Part shown: one piece after another, positions 15,130-24,527 of the stretch | How positions within the stretch are numbered: the first letter of the stretch is position 1 | Layout of the letters: each line of letters begins with the position of its first letter | Origin: JBBDIM01 sp040880405 | GTDB lineage: Bacteria > Planctomycetota > Planctomycetia > Pirellulales > Pirellulaceae | NCBI GenBank assembly: GCA_040880405.1 | Contig: JBBDIM010000032.1 | Span: forward strand, 1 to 46,279 | Direction of reading: 5' to 3' | DNA length: 46,279 nt | Translations under genes and position numbers: made by a program | Notes under the pieces: model-generated | Told to the model about the DNA's origin: nothing | The model's input: only the letters and a program-made list of their open reading frames with translations | Databases searched by the model: none

Positions 15130-17076
15130 ATGTCCTCCTCCTCCCATTCAGATCCACCGACGCAAAAAGTCTCGCGGTGGGATCTCAGTCGGTTCACCCG
15201 CCTTGTTCCCGAACAAGGGGTCGTCATTCTGCTGGCGATGATCGTCGGCGTGCTGGCGGGCTATGGCTCGATCTTGTTCACGCTGTTGATCGAAGGGGTG
15301 AACCATTTAACGATTCAGGTGTTTCTCGCCTTAACCCAAACTTCGGTTTGGGGCTACATCGGGCTGGCCGCGACACCGGCGATTGGCCTCGTATTGGTCT
15401 CCTGGTTTACGCGGCGTTATGCGCCGGAAGCCCAGGGGCATGGGGTCCCGGAGGTAATTAAGGCGGTGGCCCGGAACGACGGGATTATTCGCCCTCAGGT
15501 CTCGATCATCAAAATCTTGGCCAGCGGGATTTGTATCGGGATGGGTGGTTCGGTCGGACGCGAAGGACCGATCGTGCAGATTGGTTCATCGCTGGGCAGT
15601 ACGGCGGCTCAGTGGTTTAACCTTCCGTCACGCCACATTCGAGTATTGGCAGCGGCGGGGGCAGCGGCCGGTATATCAGCCACGTTCTCCGCTCCGCTGG
15701 CCGGAGTGGTTTTTGCGAGTGAGATTATCCTCGGCAGTTTCGCGGTGGAAAGCCTGACGGCGATCGTGATCGCCGCGGTATTGGCCGACGTCGTGCAGCA
15801 GAATCAGGGAGAGCATGGATTCGATCCGGCGTTTTTAGGAATCGAACATCGCTTTGACGGGGCCTGGCACGAACTCCCCTCCTATTTAATTCTCGGATTT
15901 ATCTGCGGACTCGTCGCGGTCGGGTTCACCAAATTCCTGTATTGGACCGAAGACCAAGCGGAGTGGCGGCTACCCAACCCCATGACCCGCGCGATTGTCT
16001 GCGGTTTGCTGGTCGGGATTTTGGGAACCGCGATGTTCGCCTTGCGACCGGTCCCGCCGATCGTTTCGCCGGCGGTGGCCCAGCGTCATGCGGAACATCC
16101 ACCGCAGCCGATGCTGTTTGGTGTCGGTTACGAGGCGGTCTCGCACTCGCTCCACCTAGAGAACGCCAGAAGCCAAGACGAGCCGCTGGCCGAGTCGAGC
16201 CCGACCGCCAAAGCGAGCGAAATGGTGCGTCTTACAACCCAAGGGATGCTGGCGCATCTCTGGTGGCTGATCCCTTTAATCGTCCTGAAGCCGATCCTGA
16301 CCAGTGCTACCTTAGCGGGCGGTGGCTCCGGCGGCATCTTCGCCCCTTCGTTGTTCATTGGCGCTACCGTCGGCGCGGCGGTCGGGCTGATCTTCAATTT
16401 GTTGGTCCCAGGGCTGTGCGATCATCCTGGGGCCTTCGCCCTCGTCGGCATGGGAGCGGTCGTTGCGGGAACGACCCATGGCGTGCTTAGTGCGATCCTG
16501 ATCGTCTACGAATTGACCGACGACTATCGCATTATCCTGCCGATCATGGCCGCCGCGGGGATTTCCAGTTTGGTGGCGCGGTGGATCGATCCGGAAAGTA
16601 TCTACGAAAAGAAGCTCTCGCGGCGGGGAGAGTCGATTACCCGGGGTCACGATCTGCATCACATGGAGAACATCAAGGTCCGTGATGTCATGATCCGCCA
16701 GTTCCCGACGGTCCGTCAGGGAGACAATCTGGTCCGCATCATCGAAATTGCGAGGGCCAATCCTCAACTGGAGAGTTTGCCGGTGATGGATCCGGACGGC
16801 AATTTCCAGGGGATCATTCGCCCGGAGGATCTGCATCGGATTCTCGATACCGACGCCAATCCCTATTTGGTCAATGCGGACGATATCGCCCTCGTCACTC
16901 CGATGGAGGTCTCACCGGATCAAAATCTGCTGGAGGTCCTGCGGGACTTCGGCTCCCGCGATATCGATACGCTGCCGGTTGTGGTCAAGCTGGTTGGTGC
17001 TCCCAAACTAATCGGCTTAGTGGCAAGGGCCGATGTCATGCGGCGGTATCGCCAAGAGCTGCTCAATCGGCATTGA
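15130..17076 (+). CDS. ClC-family chloride channel/transporter with C-terminal CBS pair
   Basis: A 648-residue ClC protein. The membrane part spans about residues 28-490. The gating motif is G143-R-E145-G-P, so the gating glutamate is present. The first selectivity segment reads G-H104-G-V-P where E. coli ClC-ec1 has G-S-G-I-P. In the helix A-P-L-A-G-V-V-F-A-S-E198-I199, Ile199 occupies the place of the internal proton glutamate (E203 of ClC-ec1), which is the residue pattern of channels rather than Cl-/H+ exchangers. Residues about 520-648 form two CBS domains (V-R-D-V-M, then L-P-V-V-V) for nucleotide regulation. GAAGAGG just before the ATG could serve as ribosome binding site. Confidence 0.93.
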   Translation: MSSSSHSDPPTQKVSRWDLSRFTRLVPEQGVVILLAMIVGVLAGYGSILFTLLIEGVNHLTIQVFLALTQTSVWGYIGLAATPAIGLVLVSWFTRRYAPEAQGHGVPEVIKAVARNDGIIRPQVSIIKILASGICIGMGGSVGREGPIVQIGSSLGSTAAQWFNLPSRHIRVLAAAGAAAGISATFSAPLAGVVFASEIILGSFAVESLTAIVIAAVLADVVQQNQGEHGFDPAFLGIEHRFDGAWHELPSYLILGFICGLVAVGFTKFLYWTEDQAEWRLPNPMTRAIVCGLLVGILGTAMFALRPVPPIVSPAVAQRHAEHPPQPMLFGVGYEAVSHSLHLENARSQDEPLAESSPTAKASEMVRLTTQGMLAHLWWLIPLIVLKPILTSATLAGGGSGGIFAPSLFIGATVGAAVGLIFNLLVPGLCDHPGAFALVGMGAVVAGTTHGVLSAILIVYELTDDYRIILPIMAAAGISSLVARWIDPESIYEKKLSRRGESITRGHDLHHMENIKVRDVMIRQFPTVRQGDNLVRIIEIARANPQLESLPVMDPDGNFQGIIRPEDLHRILDTDANPYLVNADDIALVTPMEVSPDQNLLEVLRDFGSRDIDTLPVVVKLVGAPKLIGLVARADVMRRYRQELLNRH

Positions 17077-17106
17077 TCCGGCTGATTCAGCACCACTGCG
17101 GCTTCT

Positions 17107-17131
17107 CGGATCGTATAACCGATACGATCCG
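17107..17131 (+). terminator. Hairpin downstream of the ClC gene
   Basis: CGGATCGTAT pairs perfectly with ATACGATCCG around a 5-nt loop, starting 31 nt after the stop. Only a short T-poor tail (ATCTTTC) follows, so it is a weak or stabilising terminator. Confidence 0.55.
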
Positions 17132-17255
17132 ATCTTTCGCCCCGTCCAAAACCACGTTCCCAATTGCGGTTTGGCGCTGATTCGAGGGAACCAACACACT
17201 TTTGGCGCAAGACGACCCGGAGGTCCTGAATTCAAGCTAGGCTCCCCAATAGAGT

Positions 17256-17299
17256 GAAGGCAATCTAACCTGCCGTCATATTTGGCAGGAATTGCCTTC
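17256..17299. other. Long hairpin upstream of the histidine kinase gene
   Basis: GAAGGCAAT (17256-17264) pairs perfectly with ATTGCCTTC (17291-17299), and CCTGCC (17269-17274) with GGCAGG (17284-17289), leaving small internal loops. It has no T-run. It lies 65 nt upstream of the kinase ATG and may be part of its leader or a stabilising structure. Confidence 0.5.
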
Positions 17300-17363
17300 G
17301 GGGCATTTCAGAGTCACTCGTGGGACCTTGTCGGACTTCGCGCCGGCAAGGGGGGCATCCTTA

Positions 17364-19415
17364 ATGAGTTCGGATCAAAAGCTACTGTGGTTGATCGTGC
17401 GTCGATTGGAGTTGAGAGATCGACTTTGTGAATCGTTGCGGTCCATCTCGCTGGAAGGTTGGAATTTCCAAACCCACGACACGGTTCCCGATTACATTCA
17501 GGCCGGTGCGTCACCGCGAATCGCCTGCGTTTTGGTAGAAAAACCGAGCGAGAGTCTTGATTGGCAACACCAACTGATCCGTCTCGGGCAACAATTTCCC
17601 GGCTGCGATCGCGTGGTGGTCTCTTGCGAACCAGAGGCCCAAATCGGCCCGATCGCGAGGGCCTTGGGAGCCACGCAAACCATCACGACCGGTTCACTAG
17701 ATGACGAAGCGAGCATCGACCACGTGATCCGTTCAATCGAAGGGATCTTGCTGCAAAGAGGAAGCCATCATCAGCAGACATGGTACAACGTCGCGGTCAG
17801 CGAAGGAAATGTGGGGCTCTGGTGGTGGGATCGAGAGCAATCCTATTTCTATCTGGCCGAACACTTCCAGACGATGCTGAGGTTGGCCCCGCACCAGTTG
17901 CCACAATCGCTCCACGAGTGGATCGACCGCATTCACCCCGAGGACCGCTCCCAGGTTTTGGCTGCGGCCGAAGCGCACTTCGTAGGTCAAACCGAAGGAC
18001 TGAGGGTGACCCACAGGGTCCGCCGTGGGGACGGTTCCTACCTCTGGCTAGTTTCCTGCGGCAGAATCTCCGAGGATGATTTGGGCCGCAGGCGGATCCT
18101 GGGGGCCTCGATCGATATCAGTGAACAGAAGCTGATCGAGCGGGACCTGGCTCATGCCAAACTGCAAGCCGAATCGGCGGTCGACGCCAAGAATCAATTC
18201 CTCACCAAGATGAGCCACGAACTCCGGACACCGCTCACCGCGATCTCCGGCTACGCCGACCTACTGCTCGACTACATCCGGGACGAGGACGCCCTGGAAC
18301 CGATCATGAGCATCCGCCGCAATGGACAATACCTCCTGCGGGCCCTCAACGACATCCTGAATCTCGCCCACATCGAGCAGGGTCGGATCCAACTAGAGCC
18401 CCGCGCAGTCGAGATCCGTACGATGGTTCGCAACGTGTTGGACGGTGCCGGAGCCCGGGCCGCGGCCAAGGGGATTCCGATTCACATGGACTTGAGTCCC
18501 GATCTGCCTCGGATCGTTCGCTTGGATCCGGTTAGGGTTTGTCAAGTCCTCACGCAGTTGCTCGGCAACGCCGTCAAATACACGGAACTGGGACGCATTA
18601 CCGTCTCGGTCGACTGTCACCGCGGCAGCGAATCGCTGCTTCGTTTTAGGATTCAAGACACCGGTATCGGAATCGCTCCAGATCGGCTGGAGGCAATCTT
18701 CGAGCCGTTCTGCCAGGGGGACGATTCCATGACCCGGCGACACACCGGGTCCGGTCTGGGGCTCTCGCTCTGTCGCCAATTGAGTCGGCTTCTGGGTGGC
18801 AAACTGAGCGTCGAAAGCACGCCGGGCAACGGGTCGACCTTTCAGTTGGTTATCCCGCTGGAGGCGGTCACCACCGGCGAAGACAAGGAAGCTCCCGCAA
18901 CACAACCATCCACCGAGGAAACGCAAAACCTGTGGGCGGGTCTCGCGCGGCCGCCGCTCAACTGCCGGATTTTGCTGGTGGAGGATGGAATCGATAACCG
19001 CCGCTTGATCTCTCTGATCCTCCGCAAGGCGGGTGCTCAGGTAGATCTGGCCGAAAATGGCCAGATCGGAGTCGAGATGGCCCTGTCCACGTTCCCGGGG
19101 TACGGCAACCGCTACGACGACCCCAGCGAGCCGTACGACCTCGTCCTGATGGATATTCAGATGCCGGTCCTGGATGGCTACGACGCCACTCGGCAACTTC
19201 GCTCCGCCGGGTTTATCAAACCAATCATCGCCCTCACCGCGCATGCCTTGGCGGGCGACCGTGAGAAGTGCCTGGCCGCAGGTTGCGACGACTACGCCAC
19301 CAAGCCGATCCACCGGGAAAATCTCCTCGAACTACTGCGGTTGTACGCCGATAAGAGCCGCGAGATCGAAAACACCCCGGGCATCGCCTACGAAAATCCG
19401 ATCGAAACGGCGTAG
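17364..19415 (+). CDS. Hybrid sensor histidine kinase (pseudo-receiver, PAS, HisKA, HATPase, REC)
   Basis: A 683-residue cytoplasmic hybrid kinase starting at ATG 17364 behind AAGGGGGGC; an upstream in-frame ATG (17292) lies inside a hairpin and is not preferred. Residues 5-130 have a receiver-like strand/helix pattern but no phosphoacceptor Asp, suggesting a degenerate receiver. Residues 140-265 form a PAS domain ending G-A-S-I-D-I-S-E-Q-K. HisKA follows with H285 in M-S-H-E-L-R-T-P-L. HATPase motifs are N-A-V-K-Y, D-T-G-I-G-I and G-S-G-L-G-L-S. A C-terminal receiver carries phosphoacceptor D597 in L-M-D-I-Q-M-P and the K of A-T-K-P-I. No membrane segment is visible, so the signal is intracellular. 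The next gene starts 80 nt downstream; no response regulator is adjacent. Confidence 0.94.
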   Translation: MSSDQKLLWLIVRRLELRDRLCESLRSISLEGWNFQTHDTVPDYIQAGASPRIACVLVEKPSESLDWQHQLIRLGQQFPGCDRVVVSCEPEAQIGPIARALGATQTITTGSLDDEASIDHVIRSIEGILLQRGSHHQQTWYNVAVSEGNVGLWWWDREQSYFYLAEHFQTMLRLAPHQLPQSLHEWIDRIHPEDRSQVLAAAEAHFVGQTEGLRVTHRVRRGDGSYLWLVSCGRISEDDLGRRRILGASIDISEQKLIERDLAHAKLQAESAVDAKNQFLTKMSHELRTPLTAISGYADLLLDYIRDEDALEPIMSIRRNGQYLLRALNDILNLAHIEQGRIQLEPRAVEIRTMVRNVLDGAGARAAAKGIPIHMDLSPDLPRIVRLDPVRVCQVLTQLLGNAVKYTELGRITVSVDCHRGSESLLRFRIQDTGIGIAPDRLEAIFEPFCQGDDSMTRRHTGSGLGLSLCRQLSRLLGGKLSVESTPGNGSTFQLVIPLEAVTTGEDKEAPATQPSTEETQNLWAGLARPPLNCRILLVEDGIDNRRLISLILRKAGAQVDLAENGQIGVEMALSTFPGYGNRYDDPSEPYDLVLMDIQMPVLDGYDATRQLRSAGFIKPIIALTAHALAGDREKCLAAGCDDYATKPIHRENLLELLRLYADKSREIENTPGIAYENPIETA

Positions 19416-19495
19416 CGAAAACCGTTGTCGCGGCCCGGTCGATCTGCCACAATAGGAGCATTCACGACCCACGCCCCGCATAGGATTCCCGCCAC

Positions 19496-20191
19496 GTGAG
19501 AGCCATCACGCGTTTCGCCTTCTACATCCCCCTGATGTTCGTCGCCTGTCTTGCGCCACTTTCGGCGGAGGAAACCGAAGCGAAAAAACCGGAGCAGCAG
19601 CCCGCAGCCGCCGCGAAAAAAAACCCGCCGAAACTTCCCCACAAACTGTTCGATGGCAAATCGCTCAAGGGTTGGAAGGTTTTAGACAAAACCTTATTTG
19701 CCGAACATGGCGAAGTGAAGGTGGTCGATGGCGAGATCCACATGGCCGATGGCCAACCGGCCACTGGCCTGCTCTGCACCACACCCATTCCCAAATCGAA
19801 TTATGAGATCCGCCTGGAGGCCAAACGGACCGGTGGCAATGACTTCTTCTGCGGACTGACCTTTCCGATCCAGGAAGGCTTCGCGACGCTCATTATCGGC
19901 GGCTGGGGTGGCGGGGTGACCGGTGTCTCGAATGTCGATGGCTATGCGGCCGTCGAAAACCCAACCACTGGCTACACCGAGTTCGAGAACGACAAGTGGT
20001 ACAAAATCAAACTCCGCGTCACCGATAAAAAGCTGCTCGCCTGGATCGACGACGAGGTAATCGTCGAGCTCACCACCGATGACCGCAAATTCGAGGTCTG
20101 GTGGGAACAAGAGATGACCCGGCCGCTAGGCATCACCACCTGGTACACCTCCAACGCCTTGCGAAACATCGAGATCCACCCGGTGGATTGA
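19496..20191 (+). CDS. Secreted DUF1080 (3-keto-disaccharide hydrolase-like) protein
   Basis: A 231-residue exported protein with a GTG start and a signal peptide (FAFYIPLMFVACLAPLSAEE), followed by a low-complexity K/E/Q/A/P linker to about residue 45. The rest is a DUF1080 domain, a concanavalin-like beta sandwich. It has the family's opening F-D-G-K-S-L-K-G-W, the internal W-Y-K-I-K-L-R-V and the closing strand that contains the W-Y-T-S segment. Members have been characterised as 3-keto-glycoside hydrolases, but most planctomycete copies are untested. It is 56 nt upstream of the giant cytochrome on the same strand, so the two are likely co-transcribed and may act together in periplasmic sugar oxidation (inference). 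Confidence 0.9.
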   Translation: MRAITRFAFYIPLMFVACLAPLSAEETEAKKPEQQPAAAAKKNPPKLPHKLFDGKSLKGWKVLDKTLFAEHGEVKVVDGEIHMADGQPATGLLCTTPIPKSNYEIRLEAKRTGGNDFFCGLTFPIQEGFATLIIGGWGGGVTGVSNVDGYAAVENPTTGYTEFENDKWYKIKLRVTDKKLLAWIDDEVIVELTTDDRKFEVWWEQEMTRPLGITTWYTSNALRNIEIHPVD

Positions 20192-20247
20192 TTCGACGCA
20201 GTTCTCTTTCCAAGCCCCAAATCTCACTCTTCCAACAAACTCCTCCC

Positions 20248-23200
20248 ATGAATCGAGAGCCCCTCGGCGGTTTTCGCCGCGTCGTGTCTACCTTGGCCAT
20301 CGCTACGCTCTGGTCCGCCACGTTGCTGGCCCAGATTCCGGAGACCGCCCCGCTGCCGCCGGAAGAACAGCAAACCAAGTTCCGCCTCCCCCCGGGGTTT
20401 GAAATCCAATTGGTGTTGGCCGACCCCGATATCGGCCAGCCACTCAACCTCAACTTCGACGCCCAGGGCAGGCTCTGGGTCACCCACACGGTGGAATATC
20501 CTTATCCGGTCGAAGTCGACGGACTCCAGCCGCGTCCCCGCAATTTCCCGGTCGTGGGCAAGCAACCCGCCAAAGACAAGGTGACCGTCGTTTCCGGGAT
20601 TGGTGAAGATGGCAAGCCACACAGCATCACCCACTTCGCTGAGGGGCTGAACATCCCGATCGGCATCACCCCCATCACCGACGGTAACGAGGCTCTGGTC
20701 TTTAGCATCCCCGACATTTACCACTTCAAGGATCGCGACGGCAACGGCGAGGCGGATCAAGGGGAAGTCCGCTATGGCCGGTTTGGTAATGTCGATACCC
20801 ACGGCCTCTCCAACAGCTACACCCGTTGGATTGATGGCTGGATTTATGGCTGCCATGGATTCTCGAACACCTCCGAGATCACCGATGGCCGGGGGGTGAA
20901 AACTCGCTTGGTTTCCGGCAACACCTACCGCTTCAAAGAGGATGGTTCGCACTTCGAGCAGTTCAGCCGGGGACAGGTCAACCCGTTCGGGATGACGTTC
21001 GATCCGCTGGGCAACCTATACACGGCCGACTGCCATACCATGCCGATCACGATGGTCCTTCGCGGCGCGCTATATCCCCACTTCGGCAACCCGCCGGACG
21101 CCCTGGGCTTTGGGCCGACGATGATCGACCACCTCCACGGCTCGACCGGCATCTGCGGACCCGCCTATTACGCGGCGACCCATTTTCCGCCCGATTACCA
21201 GGACAACATCTACCTCTGCAACCCGGTCACCGGCCGGGTCCATCGCGACAAGCTCGTCCAGCGCGGCTCGACCTACTTCTGCGATACCCAGGACGACTTC
21301 ATCCGCTGCGACGATCCCTGGTTCCGCCCCGTTGATGTGATGCAGGGCCCTGATGGCGCTTTGTACGTCGCCGACTTCTATAACGCGGTAATCGGCCACT
21401 ACGAGGCCCCGCTAGATCACCCCCGCCGCGACCGCACCAAAGGGCGCGTTTGGCGGATTGTTTACAAAGGAGAAGAGGGTCAACATCCCAGCCCACAGCC
21501 AATGCCCAACCTGACCAAGCTTCCTCTGGAAGACCTGCTGCCGCTGCTCGGTCACGACAATCTTTTGGTCCGGATGCTCGTGACCAACTGGATTGTCGAC
21601 GCCCACGCCGACAAGGCCATCGAAGCAGTCACACCGTTGCTCGATGGGGACTCGGCGGTAGTACGAACGCACGCGCTGTGGATCACCGAACGACTGGACG
21701 GACTCTCCGATTCACAGGTAGCCAGCCTAGCCGCCGATCCGGAGCGGATCGTGCGGATTCACCTCATTAAAGCCTTGGCCGAACGGGACCAGTGGCGAGA
21801 CTCCGATACCGAATTAGCCATCAAGGCCCTCACCAGCGACAAGGACGGCTTCGTCCGCCGCGCCGCCGCCGATGCCCTTGCGCGGCACCCCAGTCCCTTG
21901 GCCGCCGTTCCGCTATTAACCCAGTGGAACGAAACGCCCAAGCAGGACACCCACTTAATCTACAACCTGCGGCTCACCTTGCGCGAGCACATGGGGAACG
22001 CGGAAACCGTAGAGGCCCTCGCCAGGAGCGAACTAGCCGATGACCTCCGCCGCCGATTGATCGAGATCGCCGCCGTCAGCGATGGCCCAGGTGCCGCGCG
22101 GCTTTTGCTGGTTCATGCCCCGGCATCCGCCGAGGATCGGCTCAAGCTCGATGACGAAACGCTTCGGAAGGCGATCACCCAGATCGCGCGGCATGGCGAT
22201 CCGGCCAACTTCGACAAGCTGGTATCACTCGCCCAAGGGCACACCACGGGGGACATCCGCCGGCAACTCGGGGCAATTCTTTCCATCTCCGAGGGACTCA
22301 GCGCCCGCGGCGAAAAGCCGTACGAACGGGAAGATCTGCGGCAGTGGATGGACGAGATCGCCGGCGAACAACTCGCCCAATCGAACACTCCTTCCGACCA
22401 CTGGACCAACTACCCAGTCCCAGGGATGCCACCTTCCGATTCCCCCTGGGGCATCCGGCACCGCGGGTCGACCGACGGCGAACCTGAGGCCCAGTTCTTC
22501 GATAGCATCGTCCATGGCGAGCAGCGGACTGGCGTTTTGCGGAGCCCCCAGTTTGATATCCCGGCTCATTTCAGCTTCTGGCTATGCGGGCACAATGGAC
22601 GCCCAGACACCAACCCCCAGCCGCTTAACCATGTCCGTTTGATCCTGGCCGAAACCGGCGCGGTGATCGCCCGCGAGTACGCCCCTCGGGACGATACGGC
22701 CCGCGAGATCAAGTGGAACCTGGGCCGGTACGAGGGGAAACCTGCCTATATGGAAGTGGTCGACGCCGACGCCGGTGGCACCTACGCCTGGCTCGCGGCG
22801 GGTCGGTTTTCGCATTACCAACTGGAGGTCCAGCCGCTGGTCGATACCGGCGACCAATGGACGAAGCTGCTGCGGGGTATCGCGCAGTTCAAACTGACCA
22901 GCCACCTGCCGCAATTGGTCAAGCTATCGCTCGATCGCTCGCAGCCCATCGCCCTGCGGCAAGCGGCCTTGGAAGCGACCGGTTCCTTGGCTGAGGGCAA
23001 CCAACCCGCCGCTCACCTCGCGCAACTGCTCCGCGGTGGCGATCACCCCGAACCGCTCCGCCGTCAGGCGGCGCGAGTGCTGGGTGGGATCGATCATCCC
23101 GAGGCCCGAGCGGCCTTGCTCGAAACCTTGGAACTCGCCCCCGCCACGCTCCAGCGAGAAATCGCCCTGGCTCTCTCGACCAGCAAACCAGGCACCGTGG

Positions 23201-23808
23201 CCTTGGTCGAAAAGGTGGAGCAAGGGAAGGCCTCACCACGGCTCTTGCAGGATAACGACATCGCCGAGCGTCTGAACCGCCAGGCCGATGAAAAGCTGAC
23301 CGCGAGGGTCGCCAAGCTGCTGGAGGATCTCCCTTCGCAGGAGGCCCGGATTCAGGAGCTGATTGCCCAGTATGTCTCGACGTATGCCACCCGTCCCCGT
23401 TCGGCCGAACAGGGCAAGCAAGTCTTCGCCAAACAGTGCGCTAGTTGCCATAAGATCGGCGCGGAAGGGACCCTCGTCGGGCCACAGTTGGATGGAGTCG
23501 GCAACCGTGGGCTCGCCCGGCTGCTCGAAGACATCCTCGACCCCAGCCGCAACGTCGACGCCGCCTTCCGCACCACGCTCATCGCCACGGTCGACGGCCG
23601 AGTCCTCACCGGCCTGGAACGCCCGCAAGAAGGCAAAACCCGCCACTTCGCCAACGCCGAAGGCAAGCCGTTCACCCTGTCAGAGGACGAGATCGAAGAG
23701 GCTAAGCTCACCAACCTCTCGCTCATGCCGGCGAATGTCACCGAGACCCTGACCGAAGAGCAACTGTTGGATTTGATGGCTTATCTGCTTTCGCAAGCCA
23801 CCAAGTGA
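20248..23808 (+). CDS. PVC-type heme-binding CxxCH protein with propeller and HEAT repeats
   Basis: An exported protein of 1186 residues. The start at 20248 (MNREPLGGFRRVVSTL) places a signal peptide at the N-terminus; a longer frame begins inside the preceding gene. Residues about 45-420 form a membrane-bound-dehydrogenase-type beta propeller (R-L-P-P-G-F-E-I at its start, G-P-D-G-A-L-Y-V-A-D-F near its end). Residues about 430-660 and 880-1020 look like HEAT repeats, separated by a beta domain. A cytochrome c domain follows with the heme motif C1064-A-S-C1067-H1068, and the PVC-type tail ends in D-L-M-A-Y-L-L-S. It probably oxidises a periplasmic sugar or alcohol and passes electrons to the heme. 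This architecture is nearly restricted to Planctomycetes and Verrucomicrobia. Confidence 0.94.
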   Translation: MNREPLGGFRRVVSTLAIATLWSATLLAQIPETAPLPPEEQQTKFRLPPGFEIQLVLADPDIGQPLNLNFDAQGRLWVTHTVEYPYPVEVDGLQPRPRNFPVVGKQPAKDKVTVVSGIGEDGKPHSITHFAEGLNIPIGITPITDGNEALVFSIPDIYHFKDRDGNGEADQGEVRYGRFGNVDTHGLSNSYTRWIDGWIYGCHGFSNTSEITDGRGVKTRLVSGNTYRFKEDGSHFEQFSRGQVNPFGMTFDPLGNLYTADCHTMPITMVLRGALYPHFGNPPDALGFGPTMIDHLHGSTGICGPAYYAATHFPPDYQDNIYLCNPVTGRVHRDKLVQRGSTYFCDTQDDFIRCDDPWFRPVDVMQGPDGALYVADFYNAVIGHYEAPLDHPRRDRTKGRVWRIVYKGEEGQHPSPQPMPNLTKLPLEDLLPLLGHDNLLVRMLVTNWIVDAHADKAIEAVTPLLDGDSAVVRTHALWITERLDGLSDSQVASLAADPERIVRIHLIKALAERDQWRDSDTELAIKALTSDKDGFVRRAAADALARHPSPLAAVPLLTQWNETPKQDTHLIYNLRLTLREHMGNAETVEALARSELADDLRRRLIEIAAVSDGPGAARLLLVHAPASAEDRLKLDDETLRKAITQIARHGDPANFDKLVSLAQGHTTGDIRRQLGAILSISEGLSARGEKPYEREDLRQWMDEIAGEQLAQSNTPSDHWTNYPVPGMPPSDSPWGIRHRGSTDGEPEAQFFDSIVHGEQRTGVLRSPQFDIPAHFSFWLCGHNGRPDTNPQPLNHVRLILAETGAVIAREYAPRDDTAREIKWNLGRYEGKPAYMEVVDADAGGTYAWLAAGRFSHYQLEVQPLVDTGDQWTKLLRGIAQFKLTSHLPQLVKLSLDRSQPIALRQAALEATGSLAEGNQPAAHLAQLLRGGDHPEPLRRQAARVLGGIDHPEARAALLETLELAPATLQREIALALSTSKPGTVALVEKVEQGKASPRLLQDNDIAERLNRQADEKLTARVAKLLEDLPSQEARIQELIAQYVSTYATRPRSAEQGKQVFAKQCASCHKIGAEGTLVGPQLDGVGNRGLARLLEDILDPSRNVDAAFRTTLIATVDGRVLTGLERPQEGKTRHFANAEGKPFTLSEDEIEEAKLTNLSLMPANVTETLTEEQLLDLMAYLLSQATK

Positions 23809-23902
23809 CCGGCCAATTGAGAAGGGGAACTCCTGGGACCGGCGGGGTGGCACTGTCAAAACGTCGCACAACTCCGTGTGCCACTCGGCCGGCAGGAATG
23901 AT

Positions 23903-23976
23903 GAACGCAGAGACGCCAGGGCGCGAGGACGCAACGAATCCAGTTTAAGCTCTTCGCGTCCTTGCGCCTTGGCGTT
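23903..23976. repeat. Inverted repeat of the ACGCAGAGACGCC type
   Basis: AACGCAGAGACGCCAGGGCG and the following GCGAGGACGC are answered on the other side by GCGTCCTTGCGCC and TTGGCGTT at 23956-23976, giving an imperfect hairpin. A related half sequence (CCTCTGCGC then CGCCTCTGCGTTT) lies near 31396-31425. Confidence 0.55.
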
Positions 23977-24230
23977 GAATGACTTTGATTTCAGTCACGG
24001 CCAACCTCCACTCGAACATGGAGTTCAGCTTGACCGCCCCCGCGCGAGGTTTCGGCGCTCGCTGAAGATAGTTAACCAAAGCACTGGCAAGATGCCAGTG
24101 GCACACAAGGCAATCGACCGGCTCAACAGTGCCACCCAGCCGGCTTTTTCGCCGGTTGATTTTCGTGTCATTCGTCTGTTTCGTGGTTGAAAAAAGAGAG
24201 CTGCGAGTTGCCTCGCCCCAGTGAAAACCA

Positions 24231-24302
24231 TCCGTGAAATCCGTGTCATCCGTGGTTAAAAACAAAGCAGGATCAAACCACGGATGACTCGGATTTCACG
24301 GA
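24231..24302. repeat. 27-bp inverted repeat (CCACGGATGAC type)
   Basis: The arm at 24231-24257 and the arm at 24276-24302 are reverse complements at 26 of 27 positions. The arms contain the direct sub-repeat ATCCGTG and end in CGTGGTT. The element belongs to the same general type as the pair at 30083-30226, with different letters at the variable positions. Confidence 0.75.
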
Positions 24303-24527
24303 TAAGACAGAAGGGGTTTAATGAACCAGGTCCTGATACTTTCTGTCGCTTCCTCGCGATGAAATGACCAGAAATTCAACCACGCCCGATCGACGCTCCT
24401 CTTTGCGGCTTGGCGGATTTCGTAGCCTTTGACGGTCCACTAATCGGGGTAGCTGATGCGGGGTTGATCGGTCCACTTTTTGAGTACGAAGCTTGGTTCA
24501 CACCCAGGGAGAGCGTGGCTAGGGCGC

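Noticed and set aside
17283..17296. Possible sigma-54 element (TTGGCAGGAATTGCC) upstream of the kinase
   Set aside because: GG and GC are only 8 nt apart instead of 10, and the bases are fully explained by the long hairpin at 17256-17299.
18393..19313. 306-codon minus-strand frame opposite the histidine kinase
   Set aside because: Shadow frame; the kinase motifs on the plus strand account for the region.
20101..20247. Upstream extension of the giant cytochrome gene
   Set aside because: It overlaps the DUF1080 gene and would put 49 residues before an obvious signal peptide.
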